The position numbers and the translations under genes are program-made. From Flavobacterium sp. KACC 22763 (GTDB lineage: Bacteria > Bacteroidota > Bacteroidia > Flavobacteriales > Flavobacteriaceae): a stretch of 64,000 bases of DNA. The stretch is from positions 1,178,001 to 1,242,000 of the forward strand of contig NZ_CP117879.1 of NCBI RefSeq assembly GCF_028736155.1. The letters are read 5' to 3'. Positions 52,009 to 61,813 of the stretch are shown piece after piece. Under the pieces are notes generated by a model. That model saw only the letters and a list, made by a program, of their open reading frames with translations. It made no database searches and had not been told where the DNA came from. Each line of letters starts with the position of its first letter. Positions within the stretch are counted from its first letter, which is position 1.

Positions 52009-52752
52009 TTATTTTTTAATTAAATCACAATACCAGAATCCAAAATCGAAGGCAGTTTCATCATTTGTATCGCAGGCTGTATTTGATGAATCTTGTTTTT
52101 TGGGCTTTTCATATTTTCTATAAACAATTTCGCCAATTTCAAAATTAATAGGTTTGGAAAATATTGGACCATCAAAAGTAAAGGTGTGAAATTCACCGTT
52201 TTCACCGCAAACATCAACATTTTCTGGTAAATCATTTATAAAATCCTGATCGATTATTCTGCCGACAAAACTTTTATCCAAATACTTTTCGTTGACACAA
52301 ACCACAATGGTTTTGAAACCCAATGAAATAAATTCTTGAATTAAATCTTGAGTTGGGATTTTCCAAATAGGGAAAACGCCGGTTAGTCCAATCTTTGCCA
52401 ATTGGTTTTCACGGTATTGACGTAAATCTTCCAGAAAAATATCTCCAAAAATAGAATGCGTTATACCATTTTGCTTTATTTCAGTTAAAGTTTCAGTCAT
52501 CACTTTTTCGTAAACTTCCATTGTTGGCATTTCGGGCACTTCTAGAATTTTTAGTGGAATTCCGATGCTTTCAGCTTGCTCTTCTAATAATTCAACACGA
52601 ATTCCGTGCATAGAAATGCGTTGATATTGCTGGTTTACGCTGGTCAGCAAACATTCAATTTGAAAATCATTATTTTGTAATGTTTTATATAAGGCAAGAG
52701 CAGAATCTTTTCCGCTGCTCCAGTTAAATAAGGCTTTTTGGGGTGTAAACAC
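52009..52752 (-). CDS. Diphthine--ammonia ligase-like PP-loop ATPase
   Basis: A 247-aa enzyme of the Dph6/COG2102 family. The ATP pyrophosphatase P-loop is FNWSSGKDSALALYK near the N-terminus, and the family motif GENGEFHTFTFDGPIF lies near residue 185-200. Eukaryotic members amidate diphthine in EF2, which bacteria lack, so the bacterial substrate is unknown. Confidence 0.87.
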   Translation of the reverse strand: MFTPQKALFNWSSGKDSALALYKTLQNNDFQIECLLTSVNQQYQRISMHGIRVELLEEQAESIGIPLKILEVPEMPTMEVYEKVMTETLTEIKQNGITHSIFGDIFLEDLRQYRENQLAKIGLTGVFPIWKIPTQDLIQEFISLGFKTIVVCVNEKYLDKSFVGRIIDQDFINDLPENVDVCGENGEFHTFTFDGPIFSKPINFEIGEIVYRKYEKPKKQDSSNTACDTNDETAFDFGFWYCDLIKK

Positions 52753-52813
52753 GATTTGGTTGTTTTATATGGTAAACTTACAAAATTCGTTCTATTTGTA
52801 AAGGAAACCTTTG

Positions 52814-52821
52814 TAACTTTG
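52814..52821 (+). promoter_or_regulatory. -7 element before the M1 aminopeptidase gene
   Basis: TAACTTTG, 26 bp before the chosen start; a TTG at 52796-52798 lies only 15 bp upstream, so the -33 match is poor. Confidence 0.45.
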
Positions 52822-52847
52822 GGAATTTGCCTTTAACATTCGTTTCA

Positions 52848-54908
52848 ATGAAATACATTCTTTTATTATTCACCAGTTTTCTATTTGCGCAGCAAACACA
52901 ACATGTTGACTTTAAATCGGTTTCAGGACAATTGTCTGTAAGTCCAAAAGACAAACTAATTTCTGGAACTGTTGATTTTCAATTTGAGGTATTGAAAGAA
53001 ACTGATACGATTTTGCTTGACGCTAAAAACATGGAATTTTCGAATGTAAAAATCAATGAAAATGAAATCATGTTTATCAATACTAGCAAAGAACTAAAAT
53101 TGGTTTTTCCTTTTAAAAAAGGACAAAATCATTTGACATTCAATTATACAGCAAAACCAAAGCAAGCGCTGTATTTTGTTGACATGGGCAATGACGAAGT
53201 GCAAATCTGGACACAGGGGCAAGGAAGATACACTAGCAATTGGTTTCCGAGTTTTGATGATGTAAATGAAAAACTGATTTTCAACTTAGGAATTTCTTTC
53301 GATAAGGATTATCAGGTAGTTTCTAATGGAGTTTTAAAAGAAAAAATAGTAAACGGAAGCTTAAATCACTGGCAGTTTGAAATGGAAAAACCGATGAGTT
53401 CGTATTTATTGATGCTGGCTATTGGGAAATTTGATAAAAAAGAATTTAAATCTAAAAGCAGAGTTCCGTTAGAATATTATTACGAACCCAAAGATGCAGA
53501 TCGTTTTGAGCCAACTTATCGATATTCGAAACGCATTTTTGACTTCCTTGAGAAAGAAATTGGTGTAAAATATCCATGGAAAATAAACAGACAGATTCCG
53601 GTAAGAGACTTTTTGTATGCTGGAATGGAAAATACAACTTCGACTCTTTTTGCAACCCGCTATGTAGTAGATTCAATTGGTTTTTGTGACCGAAATTATA
53701 CCAATGTAGACGCGCATGAGTTGGCACATCATTGGTTTGGAGATCTTATTACCGCCGAAAGCAGTACGCATCATTGGCTACAAGAAGGATTTGCAACCTA
53801 TTTTGCATTATTGGCGGAAAAAGACATTTATGGAGAAGATTATTTTTATTCGAAATTATACGATACGGCACAGCAGATTAAATTTGCATCTCGTACGGAT
53901 ACGATTCCAGTTTTAAATGCAAAAGCGAGTTCGCTTACATTTTATGAAAAAGGAGCTTGGGCATTGTTTGTTTTGCACGAATCAATTGGCGATAAAGCAT
54001 TCAAAAAAGCAATAAAAAGTTATCTGAATAAATATGCTTATCAAACCGTAAACACACAGAATTTCTTCGATGAAATTAAAAAAGTTTCTGATTTTGATTT
54101 GGAGAAATTTCAGAAAACTTGGTTGGAATCTACAGCTTTTGATACACCGACTGCAAATGCATTATTGAGCAAAAACAAAACGATTCAAAAACGATTGGAA
54201 ATCGATAAATTGAAAAAAACGCCATTATCCGAAAAGGCGGATGTTTTAAAAAGTACTTTAGAATCAGATGTGTATCAATCGGTAAAAGAAGCTGTTGTTG
54301 ATCAATTGGAAAATGAAAAGTATGAAGACAAAAAAGCTCTTTTGCTTTTAGCATTGCAAACCAATAATATAAAAGTACGCCAGAATCTGGCTGGTTCTTT
54401 AACACAGATTCCAGAAGAGTTTAGAGCAAATTACGAAACGCTTTTGGATGATAAATCATATCAGACGCAAGAAATAGCGCTTTATTGGCTTTGGAGAAAT
54501 TTCCCTAACCATAGAACAGAATATCTGGATAAATCTAAAAACTGGATTGGCTTCAACGATTATAATCTAAGGACTTTATGGCTTTCTCTTGCTTTGTCAA
54601 CGCCAAACTATACTAACGAGCAAGACGCTTTAGTAAACGAACTGATTGCATTTTCCTCAACAAAATACGAAGCTACAACACGACAAAATGCGCTAGAAAA
54701 ATTGATTGCTTTTAAAATTATTAACGATCAGGTTTTGAGTAATTTGGTTGGAGCTACAACACATCACATGTGGCAATTTTCGAAATTTGGAAGAGATACA
54801 ATAAGACTTCTGTTAAAAAATCCTGAAATGCGTGCTTCTTTTAATAGAATTTTGCCTAATTTGACACCCGATGAACAGTTCCAATTGAATCGTTTGTTGA
54901 AAGAGTAA
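52848..54908 (+). CDS. M1 family aminopeptidase
   Basis: A 686-aa exported zinc aminopeptidase. The signal peptide MKYILLLFTSFLFAQ fixes ATG 52848 over 52827. It has the substrate motif AGMENTTS (GAMEN-like), the zinc motif HELAHHWFGD, the third ligand Glu in WLQEGFATYFALLAEKD, and a C-terminal helical HEAT-like part. It trims peptides in the periplasm. Confidence 0.93.
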   Translation: MKYILLLFTSFLFAQQTQHVDFKSVSGQLSVSPKDKLISGTVDFQFEVLKETDTILLDAKNMEFSNVKINENEIMFINTSKELKLVFPFKKGQNHLTFNYTAKPKQALYFVDMGNDEVQIWTQGQGRYTSNWFPSFDDVNEKLIFNLGISFDKDYQVVSNGVLKEKIVNGSLNHWQFEMEKPMSSYLLMLAIGKFDKKEFKSKSRVPLEYYYEPKDADRFEPTYRYSKRIFDFLEKEIGVKYPWKINRQIPVRDFLYAGMENTTSTLFATRYVVDSIGFCDRNYTNVDAHELAHHWFGDLITAESSTHHWLQEGFATYFALLAEKDIYGEDYFYSKLYDTAQQIKFASRTDTIPVLNAKASSLTFYEKGAWALFVLHESIGDKAFKKAIKSYLNKYAYQTVNTQNFFDEIKKVSDFDLEKFQKTWLESTAFDTPTANALLSKNKTIQKRLEIDKLKKTPLSEKADVLKSTLESDVYQSVKEAVVDQLENEKYEDKKALLLLALQTNNIKVRQNLAGSLTQIPEEFRANYETLLDDKSYQTQEIALYWLWRNFPNHRTEYLDKSKNWIGFNDYNLRTLWLSLALSTPNYTNEQDALVNELIAFSSTKYEATTRQNALEKLIAFKIINDQVLSNLVGATTHHMWQFSKFGRDTIRLLLKNPEMRASFNRILPNLTPDEQFQLNRLLKE

Positions 54909-55038
54909 ATATTAGAGTAGATAGATAAAAGAAGCAAGAACCAAGAGTCAATATCTCAGAATATCTTTCTTCTTGCTTCTTTCCTCTTATTAAGTCTTAA
55001 AAAAGTATCCCAAAAAAACAAAACCTACATTACAATTT

Positions 55039-55947
55039 ATGAGAGCATTGGTTATTTCAGGTGGTGGCAGTAAAGGCGCATTTGCTGGCGGTGTTGCCCA
55101 ATATTTGATAGAAGAAAAAAAACACGAATATGACTTGTTTTTAGGAACTTCTACAGGAAGTTTATTGATTCCGCATTTAGCTCTAGGTCATATCAAAAAA
55201 ATCCATTCTGTTTATACCAATGTTACCATGTCGAGCATTTTTAATATTTGTCCGTTTGTGGTAAAGACGAAAGATGGAGTTGATATTGTAACTATAAATC
55301 ACTTTAATGTATTGCGTCAGTTTTTTAAAGGGAAGAGAACTTTTGGAGAAAGTAAAGGATTGAAAAAGTATATTCAGAATAATTTTTCTCTTTCAGATTT
55401 TAATAAACTCAAAAAGCTAAAAACCGATGTTATTGTTACGGTTACCAATTTTACCAAAAACGAATCTGAATATAAATCGGTAAAAGACTGTACATACGAG
55501 GAATTTTGCGAATGGTCTTGGATATCCAGCAATTATGTTCCTTTTATGAGTTTGGTTGAAAAGAACAACTGCGAATATGGCGATGGTGGATTTTCAAGCT
55601 TGGTTCCAATTCGTGAAGCAATCAACAGAGGAGCTACTGAAATAGACGTAATTGTACTTGAAACGGAAGTGAATACAACAAAAACAGTAATTGGAAAGAA
55701 TCCATTCTCATTAATGATCGATTTGTTCCGAATTGCTTTAGATCAAGTAGAAAAACATGATATCGCTATAGGAAAACTTATGGCAAATAATAAGAATGTA
55801 AAATTAAATTTATATTACACTCCCATAAAATTAACCGATAATGCTTTGATTTTTAATAAAGAGGTAATGAAAGAATGGTGGAAGCAAGGTTATGAATATG
55901 CTCAGAATAAATCGGAAGTTATGAGCGATAATAAGATATTGATTTAA
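55039..55947 (+). CDS. Patatin-like phospholipase
   Basis: A 302-aa cytoplasmic patatin. It has the oxyanion loop GGGSKGAF, the nucleophile in GTSTGS (GxSxG, Ser45) and the catalytic Asp in YGDGGF. The catalytic dyad is complete. Substrate lipid unknown; no fused domain. Confidence 0.9.
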   Translation: MRALVISGGGSKGAFAGGVAQYLIEEKKHEYDLFLGTSTGSLLIPHLALGHIKKIHSVYTNVTMSSIFNICPFVVKTKDGVDIVTINHFNVLRQFFKGKRTFGESKGLKKYIQNNFSLSDFNKLKKLKTDVIVTVTNFTKNESEYKSVKDCTYEEFCEWSWISSNYVPFMSLVEKNNCEYGDGGFSSLVPIREAINRGATEIDVIVLETEVNTTKTVIGKNPFSLMIDLFRIALDQVEKHDIAIGKLMANNKNVKLNLYYTPIKLTDNALIFNKEVMKEWWKQGYEYAQNKSEVMSDNKILI

Positions 55948-56011
55948 GATTTTAGATTGCAGATTTTAGATTTTAGATTGGATGTTCTAAATCTAAAATC
56001 TGCCATAATAT

Positions 56012-56536
56012 TTAATACCAAAGTTCTGCAACTTCACTTTTAATAAAACTTAAAGCAGCATTACTAGGCGATTGTTTTTCTAACAAATCATTTAAGATTA
56101 CTTCGCGAAGTTTATCTGCATTTTCTACTTTGTCGCTCATAGCCGCTTTACGAATCATTTGGATTGTTGCATTTTTTGCAGTTGTAATGATTGTCCAACA
56201 TTCTTCAGACATATAAATCTGCTGTGTCAGATTGTGTTCAAATTCCTGCTCGATTAGGTCAATTAAGTAATTTTCGTAATCATTTTTGTTTTGCGAAATA
56301 GGAGCAATTCTAATTAACAATTTGGTCAAATTAATACGTTCTAAGAACAAAGTCATACGCTCGTATGCTTGTAAACGTACAGGAAGAGATTCTTTATGAG
56401 CTTGTTTGTTTAGTAAAAAAGCACGTTTTCTATCGTTGTTTTTAATGTGTAGCTCAAAGAAACGATACGCTACAACTCCTGTAACTAAGGCTGGTAAAGT
56501 ATAACTCGCAAGTTCTATTATTTTGTTGAAATCCAT
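56012..56536 (-). CDS. Single-pass membrane protein of unknown function
   Basis: A 174-aa protein with one N-terminal membrane helix (about 10-28) and a long helical cytoplasmic part, including RLQAYERMTLFLERINLTKL and EQEFEHNLTQQIYMSEECW. I do not recognise a named family. It has no operon partner. Confidence 0.65.
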   Translation of the reverse strand: MDFNKIIELASYTLPALVTGVVAYRFFELHIKNNDRKRAFLLNKQAHKESLPVRLQAYERMTLFLERINLTKLLIRIAPISQNKNDYENYLIDLIEQEFEHNLTQQIYMSEECWTIITTAKNATIQMIRKAAMSDKVENADKLREVILNDLLEKQSPSNAALSFIKSEVAELWY

Positions 56537-56660
56537 TTAAATAATTTTTAAGCAAAAATATACTTTTTGATCAAAAATCAACTTTAAATTTATGGGAATA
56601 AACAAAAAGGAAGCTGTACTTTTGCAACTTGTTTTTTACTGAGACCGAAATATATTCTTA

Positions 56661-57428
56661 ATGGATTCATACATAATACTTTTTCTTTGTTTAGCGGCTT
56701 TTGCTGCTGGTTTTATTGATGCAATTGTTGGCGGCGGCGGATTAATCCAGACACCAATGGGATTGATTTTACTACCAAATCTTCCAGTTTCTACAGTAGT
56801 TGGAACTTTAAAAATTCCAGCTTTTAGCGGAACCGCTTTTGCCGCTTTTCAATATTTGAAGAAAGTAGTAATTCAGTGGAAACTCTTGATTATTATGATG
56901 TGTTTGGCAGTTCCGTCAGCATTTTTGGGATCTACGATTTTAACTCTTGTAAGCAACGATTTTATGAAACCGCTTTTATTGGTGGTTTTATCTTTGCTGT
57001 TTGTATATACTTATGCCAAGAAAAATTTCGGACAGCATGTTGCAAAAGATCATTCTGCTGCAACTCAAATTATGTATGCAGTTGTCATTAGCATAATTGT
57101 TGGATTCTATGATGGTTTTATCGGTCCCGGAACAGGAAGTTTCTTTGTAGTTGCTTTTATAGCGCTTCTAGGTTTCGATTTTCTTCACGCTTCCGCGAAT
57201 GCTAAAATGGTAAATCTAGCAACCAATTTTGGTTCGATTTGCTTGTTTATCATTAAAGGGAAAATTATTTGGGCAATCGCAATTCCAATGGCAATCAGCA
57301 ACGGACTAGGAGGTTGGCTTGGCGCAAAACTAGCAATCAATAAAGGCAACGGATTTATTAGAATTTTCTTTTTAATTGTGGTTGTAGGAACACTGATTCG
57401 TTTTGCTTATGATGTGTTTTTTAAGTAA
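56661..57428 (+). CDS. TSUP family (TauE/SafE) membrane permease
   Basis: A 255-aa transporter with about eight membrane helices. The family repeats are seen as AAGFIDAIVGGGGLIQTP near the N-terminus and GFYDGFIGPGTGSFFVVAFI in the second half. TSUP proteins export sulfite, sulfoacetate or other organosulfur anions; the substrate here is unknown. Confidence 0.9.
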   Translation: MDSYIILFLCLAAFAAGFIDAIVGGGGLIQTPMGLILLPNLPVSTVVGTLKIPAFSGTAFAAFQYLKKVVIQWKLLIIMMCLAVPSAFLGSTILTLVSNDFMKPLLLVVLSLLFVYTYAKKNFGQHVAKDHSAATQIMYAVVISIIVGFYDGFIGPGTGSFFVVAFIALLGFDFLHASANAKMVNLATNFGSICLFIIKGKIIWAIAIPMAISNGLGGWLGAKLAINKGNGFIRIFFLIVVVGTLIRFAYDVFFK

Positions 57429-57540
57429 GTTACTAAGGTTCTAAGATGCTGAGATTCTGTGTTTTCTCTCTTTTGAGTGAAAAAAACTTAGAATCTCAGA
57501 AACTTAGTAGCTTAACTTCTCAAAAAGAATGTTTGAATTT

Positions 57541-57600
57541 AGCCCCGATTGAGGCGGTATCCTCGTAGCGGAGCGGAGAGATATAGCCGAAAGCGGGAAA
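57541..57600 (+). repeat. Interspersed intergenic repeat, copy 2
   Basis: It begins AGCCCCGATTGAGGCGGTAT and ends ATATAGCCGAAAGCGGGAA. The borders match the repeat at 12811-12897 read on the minus strand; the inner hairpin differs. The flanks in this 291-bp gap hold CTTAGAACC-type low-complexity repeats. Confidence 0.7.
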
Positions 57601-57719
57601 CCATGTTTAATAAAATGCCAATTGCTTGGCTTCAAAAAAAAACTTAGAACCTTAGCGTCTCAGTATCTTAGGAACTTTCTCTTTAAATTCTTATTTTTGC
57701 CTAAAAGGAGATAAATTAC

Positions 57720-60056
57720 ATGCAGAAATATATTGACCAGCTCAACGAAGCGCAGAGAGCGCCTGTTTTACAAAAAGACGGGCCAATGATTATTATTGCT
57801 GGTGCAGGTTCGGGAAAGACCCGTGTTTTGACGATTAGAATTGCTTATTTGATGCATCAGGGAATTGATGCATTTAATATTTTGTCGCTGACTTTTACCA
57901 ATAAAGCGGCAAGAGAAATGAAGCATAGAATTTCGGATATTGTAGGAGCCTCTGAAGCTAAGAATCTTTGGATGGGAACTTTTCACTCGATATTTGCTCG
58001 TATTCTTCGTGCAGAATCTGAACTTTTAGGATATCCTTCCAATTTTACCATTTACGATTCTCAGGATTCGGCGCGTCTAATTTCTTCGATTATCAAAGAA
58101 ATGCAGCTGGATCGTGATATTTATAAACCAAAACAGGTTTTAGGACGTATATCAAGTTATAAGAATAGCTTGATTACGGTAAAAGCGTACTTTAATAATC
58201 CTGAATTGCAGGAGGCCGATGCAATGGCCAAAAAGCCTAGATTGGGAGAAATCTATCAGCAATATGTGGAGCGCTGTTTTAAAGCCGGAGCAATGGATTT
58301 TGATGATTTGTTGTTGAAAACCAACGAATTATTGACTCGTTTTCCAGAGGTTTTGGCAAAATATCAAAATCGTTTCCGCTACATTCTGGTTGATGAGTAC
58401 CAAGATACGAACCATTCTCAGTATTTGATTGTTAGGGCTTTGTCTGATAAATTTCAGAATATTTGTGTGGTTGGAGATGATGCGCAGAGTATTTATGCTT
58501 TCCGTGGAGCGAATATCAATAACATTTTGAATTTCCAGAAAGATTATGAAGGGGTAGTAATGTATCGTTTAGAGCAGAATTACCGCTCGACACGTAATAT
58601 TGTGGAAGCGGCAAATACGGTTATGGAGCATAATAAAACCAAGCTGGATAAAGTAGTTTGGACGGCCAATGAGTTTGGTCCGAGAATAAAAGTGCACCGA
58701 AGTTTGACAGATGCCGAAGAAGGCCGTTTTGTAGCAAGCACGATTTTTGAACAGAAAATGCAGAATCAGCTTCATAATGGGGCTTTTGCGATTTTATATA
58801 GAACCAACGCGCAGTCGCGTGCTATGGAGGACGCGTTGAGAAAACGTGATATTCCGTATAGAATTTATGGCGGATTGTCATTCTATCAGCGTAAAGAGAT
58901 TAAAGACGTTTTATGCTATTTGCGTTTGGTTCTGAATCCAAAAGATGAAGAAGCTTTGATTCGTGTGATCAATTATCCAGCTCGTGGAATTGGAGATACA
59001 ACGGTTGAAAAACTAACGATTGCGGCAAATCATTACAAACGTTCGATTTGGGAAGTAATGGTCAATATCGATAAAATCGATTTGAAGCTGAATGCTGGTA
59101 CTAAAAATAAGCTGAAAGATTTTGTGACAATGATTCAGAGTTTTCAGGTTATTGATCAAAATCAGGATGCTTTTTATTTGACAGATCACGTTGCAAAGAA
59201 AACTGGTTTGGTTCAGGAATTAAAGAAAGATGCAACTCCTGAAGGAATGGCAAAGATTCAGAATATCGAAGAGCTTTTAAACGGTATTAAAGATTTTACT
59301 GAAGGACAGAGAGAAATTGACGGAGCAAGAGGTGCGCTTTCTGAATTTATGGAAGATGTAGCTCTGGCAACAGATTTGGATAAAGATACGAATGATGAAG
59401 ATCGTGTTGCTTTGATGACTATTCACTTAGCAAAAGGATTGGAGTTTCCGCACGTATTTGTGGTGGGAATGGAAGAAGATTTGTTTCCGAGTGCCATGAG
59501 TATGAGTACAAGAAGTGAGCTAGAAGAAGAGCGTCGATTATTTTATGTAGCGTTAACTCGTGCAGAACATCAGGCTTATTTGACTTATGCTCAGTCTCGT
59601 TACCGTTGGGGAAAACTAACAGATAGTGAACCATCTCGTTTTATTGAAGAAATTGAAGATCAGTATTTAGAATATTTAACACCTGCAGAAACCAATTATC
59701 GCTATAAATCTCCAATTGATGGTGATATTTTTGGCGATGTAGACAAGTCAAAATTAAGATTAAACAAACCTGTTGGCGGAACTCCTCCAAAGCATATTAC
59801 AGACAATAGTCCAAAGCCTGATTTAAATATCAGAAAACTTAAACCAGTTTCTGGAAATGCGCCAAGTAATGGGAATTCGAATTTATTTGACAGTAAACTG
59901 ACTGTTGGAAATGTCGTTATGCATGAACGTTTTGGGAAAGGTGAAGTGATTAATCTTGAAGGTGTTGGAGCAGACAGAAAAGCAGAAATTAAATTTGAAG
60001 TGGGCGGAATCAAGAAATTGTTGTTAAGATTTGCTAAATTAGATGTCGTAGGATAA
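57720..60056 (+). CDS. UvrD/PcrA family ATP-dependent DNA helicase
   Basis: A 778-aa superfamily 1 helicase. It has Walker A AGAGSGKTRVLT, motif Ia FTNKAAREMKHR, the Walker B ILVDEYQDTN, motif III GDDAQSIYAFRGA, and C-terminal motifs including MTIHLAKGLEFPHVFV and FYVALTRAEHQAYLTYA. A C-terminal tail (GNVVMHERFGKGEVINLEG) matches the PcrA Tudor-like domain that contacts RNA polymerase. Confidence 0.95.
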   Translation: MQKYIDQLNEAQRAPVLQKDGPMIIIAGAGSGKTRVLTIRIAYLMHQGIDAFNILSLTFTNKAAREMKHRISDIVGASEAKNLWMGTFHSIFARILRAESELLGYPSNFTIYDSQDSARLISSIIKEMQLDRDIYKPKQVLGRISSYKNSLITVKAYFNNPELQEADAMAKKPRLGEIYQQYVERCFKAGAMDFDDLLLKTNELLTRFPEVLAKYQNRFRYILVDEYQDTNHSQYLIVRALSDKFQNICVVGDDAQSIYAFRGANINNILNFQKDYEGVVMYRLEQNYRSTRNIVEAANTVMEHNKTKLDKVVWTANEFGPRIKVHRSLTDAEEGRFVASTIFEQKMQNQLHNGAFAILYRTNAQSRAMEDALRKRDIPYRIYGGLSFYQRKEIKDVLCYLRLVLNPKDEEALIRVINYPARGIGDTTVEKLTIAANHYKRSIWEVMVNIDKIDLKLNAGTKNKLKDFVTMIQSFQVIDQNQDAFYLTDHVAKKTGLVQELKKDATPEGMAKIQNIEELLNGIKDFTEGQREIDGARGALSEFMEDVALATDLDKDTNDEDRVALMTIHLAKGLEFPHVFVVGMEEDLFPSAMSMSTRSELEEERRLFYVALTRAEHQAYLTYAQSRYRWGKLTDSEPSRFIEEIEDQYLEYLTPAETNYRYKSPIDGDIFGDVDKSKLRLNKPVGGTPPKHITDNSPKPDLNIRKLKPVSGNAPSNGNSNLFDSKLTVGNVVMHERFGKGEVINLEGVGADRKAEIKFEVGGIKKLLLRFAKLDVVG

Positions 60057-60146
60057 AAAAATATGTTTCAAGTTTCAGGTTTCACGTTATAAGAAGCAAT
60101 CTGAAACCTGAAACCTGAAACTTGAAACAAAATAAACTAAAAAATC

Positions 60147-60767
60147 ATGGCAGAATTTATAAAAATATACCCAGATAAACCTAGTGAAGCTGCAATTGCA
60201 AAAGTTGTAAAAGTGCTTCAGAATGGAGGTTTGGTAATTTATCCAACAGATACTGTTTATGGTTTAGGTTGTGATATTACCAATTCGCGTGCATTAGAAA
60301 AAATTGCAAAAATAAAGGGAGTAAAGTTAGAGAAAGCCAATTTCTCTTTTATCTGTCACGACTTAAGTAATCTGTCAGATTATGTACGCCAGATCGATAC
60401 ATCTACGTTTAAGATATTAAAAAGGGCACTACCTGGGCCTTATACTTTCATTTTGCCAGGAAATAATAATTTGCCAAAAGAGTTTAAAAAGAAAACCACT
60501 GTTGGTATTCGTGTTCCTGATAATAATATTATTTTAGAAATTGTTCGCCAGTTAGGAAATCCTGTAGTTTCGACTTCTATTCGAGATGATGATGATGTAA
60601 TAGAATACACTACAGATCCAGAATTGATTTTTGAAAAATGGCAGCATTTGGTTGATATGGTAATAGATGGTGGCTATGGAGATAATGTGGGGTCAACAAT
60701 TATAGATCTTTCTGAACATGAGCCAATTATAGTAAGAGAAGGTAAGGGTGATATTGATATTTTGTAA
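60147..60767 (+). CDS. L-threonylcarbamoyladenylate synthase
   Basis: A 206-aa Sua5/YciO/YrdC-family protein. The dsRNA-binding-like fold signature is GGLVIYPTDTVYGLGCDITN, then GPYTFILPGNNNLP and VGIRVPDN. It makes the threonylcarbamoyl-AMP used for t6A37 modification of tRNA. The KANFSFICHDL variation resembles the YciO branch, whose in vivo role is less certain. Confidence 0.88.
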   Translation: MAEFIKIYPDKPSEAAIAKVVKVLQNGGLVIYPTDTVYGLGCDITNSRALEKIAKIKGVKLEKANFSFICHDLSNLSDYVRQIDTSTFKILKRALPGPYTFILPGNNNLPKEFKKKTTVGIRVPDNNIILEIVRQLGNPVVSTSIRDDDDVIEYTTDPELIFEKWQHLVDMVIDGGYGDNVGSTIIDLSEHEPIIVREGKGDIDIL

Positions 60768-60891
60768 AAAAATACACTAAAAGCGTAAAATGCAAAAAAT
60801 AATGAGTAACTTTATTATGTTAAAATTTAGTTAGTTACTTAAAAATAATGTTATTCTTAATTTGCGTTAAAAAAAATAAGAATACAAAAGC

Positions 60892-60919
60892 AAAAAGCAG
60901 GTCAAACGACCTGCTTTTT
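60892..60919. terminator. Bidirectional terminator between the YrdC-like and OmpA genes
   Basis: Perfect 12-bp stem AAAAAGCAGGTC/GACCTGCTTTTT around AAAC, between converging genes. Confidence 0.9.
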
Positions 60920-60946
60920 CTGTTTTTATAGTATGTAAAACAAGAA

Positions 60947-61780
60947 TTATTTCGCTTGTTTTTTCATCTCTTTTTCAATCATATCATAGAATTGATCGAT
61001 TTTTGGCATAACTACGATACGAGTTCTTCTGTTACGAGCTTTGTTCTCAGCAGAATCATTAGCAACTAATGGTACGTAAGAGCTTCTACCAGCAGCAATT
61101 AATTTAGCTGGGTTAACTCCAAGGTCGTTTGTTAATACACGAACGATAGAAGTAGAACGTTTAACACTTAAATCCCAGTTGTCTAAGATAATTCCGTTGC
61201 TTTTGTAAGGAACGTCATCTGTGTGTCCTTCAACCATACACTCAAAATCAGGTTTGTCGTTTACAACTTTAGCAACTTTAGCTAATACAGATTTAGCTTT
61301 ATCACTTACGTCGTAGCTTCCGCTTTTGAATAATAATTTATCAGCGATAGAGATAAATACAACTCCTTTTTCAACATTGATTTCGATGTCTGGATCATTG
61401 ATACCTACAGCGCCTTTCAAGCTTGTAACTAATGCTAAAGTTACACTGTCTTTTTTAGTTAAAGCATCTTGAAGTCTAGAGATTTTCAAATCTTTTTCTT
61501 TTAAACTTTCAAGAGATTTTTCAAGGTTTTCAGCACCTTTAGTAGTTAAGATAGTTAAATCTTTAGAACTATTGATTAAATCTTGATTATGTTGTTTGTA
61601 GCTTTCAGCTGTAGCAGCTAATCCAGCTTTTTCTTCTAAGCACGTATTTAATTTTACAGTACATGAGTTTAACAAATCTTGAGTTTCTTTGTTTTTAGCT
61701 TCCAACTCAGCATATTTCTTTTTAGAAACACATGATGTTAGAGCCATTAATACTGATAGTGCGATAACTATTTTTCTCAT
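60947..61780 (-). CDS. OmpA family lipoprotein
   Basis: A 277-aa lipoprotein with lipobox ALTSCVS (Cys17), a coiled coil over about residues 20-110 and a C-terminal OmpA/MotB peptidoglycan-binding domain (about 150-270) with VEGHTDDVPYK and NRRTRIVVMPK. It tethers the outer membrane to peptidoglycan. A -7 element TAAATTTG is at 61809-61816 on the minus strand. Confidence 0.93.
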   Translation of the reverse strand: MRKIVIALSVLMALTSCVSKKKYAELEAKNKETQDLLNSCTVKLNTCLEEKAGLAATAESYKQHNQDLINSSKDLTILTTKGAENLEKSLESLKEKDLKISRLQDALTKKDSVTLALVTSLKGAVGINDPDIEINVEKGVVFISIADKLLFKSGSYDVSDKAKSVLAKVAKVVNDKPDFECMVEGHTDDVPYKSNGIILDNWDLSVKRSTSIVRVLTNDLGVNPAKLIAAGRSSYVPLVANDSAENKARNRRTRIVVMPKIDQFYDMIEKEMKKQAK

Positions 61781-61813
61781 AAATTTAATTTTAATTAGAC
61801 TTGAATTACAAAT

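Noticed and set aside
57541..57600. Partial tRNA or rRNA gene
   Set aside because: GC-rich and structured, but no cloverleaf or rRNA motif fits; it matches the interspersed repeat at 12811.
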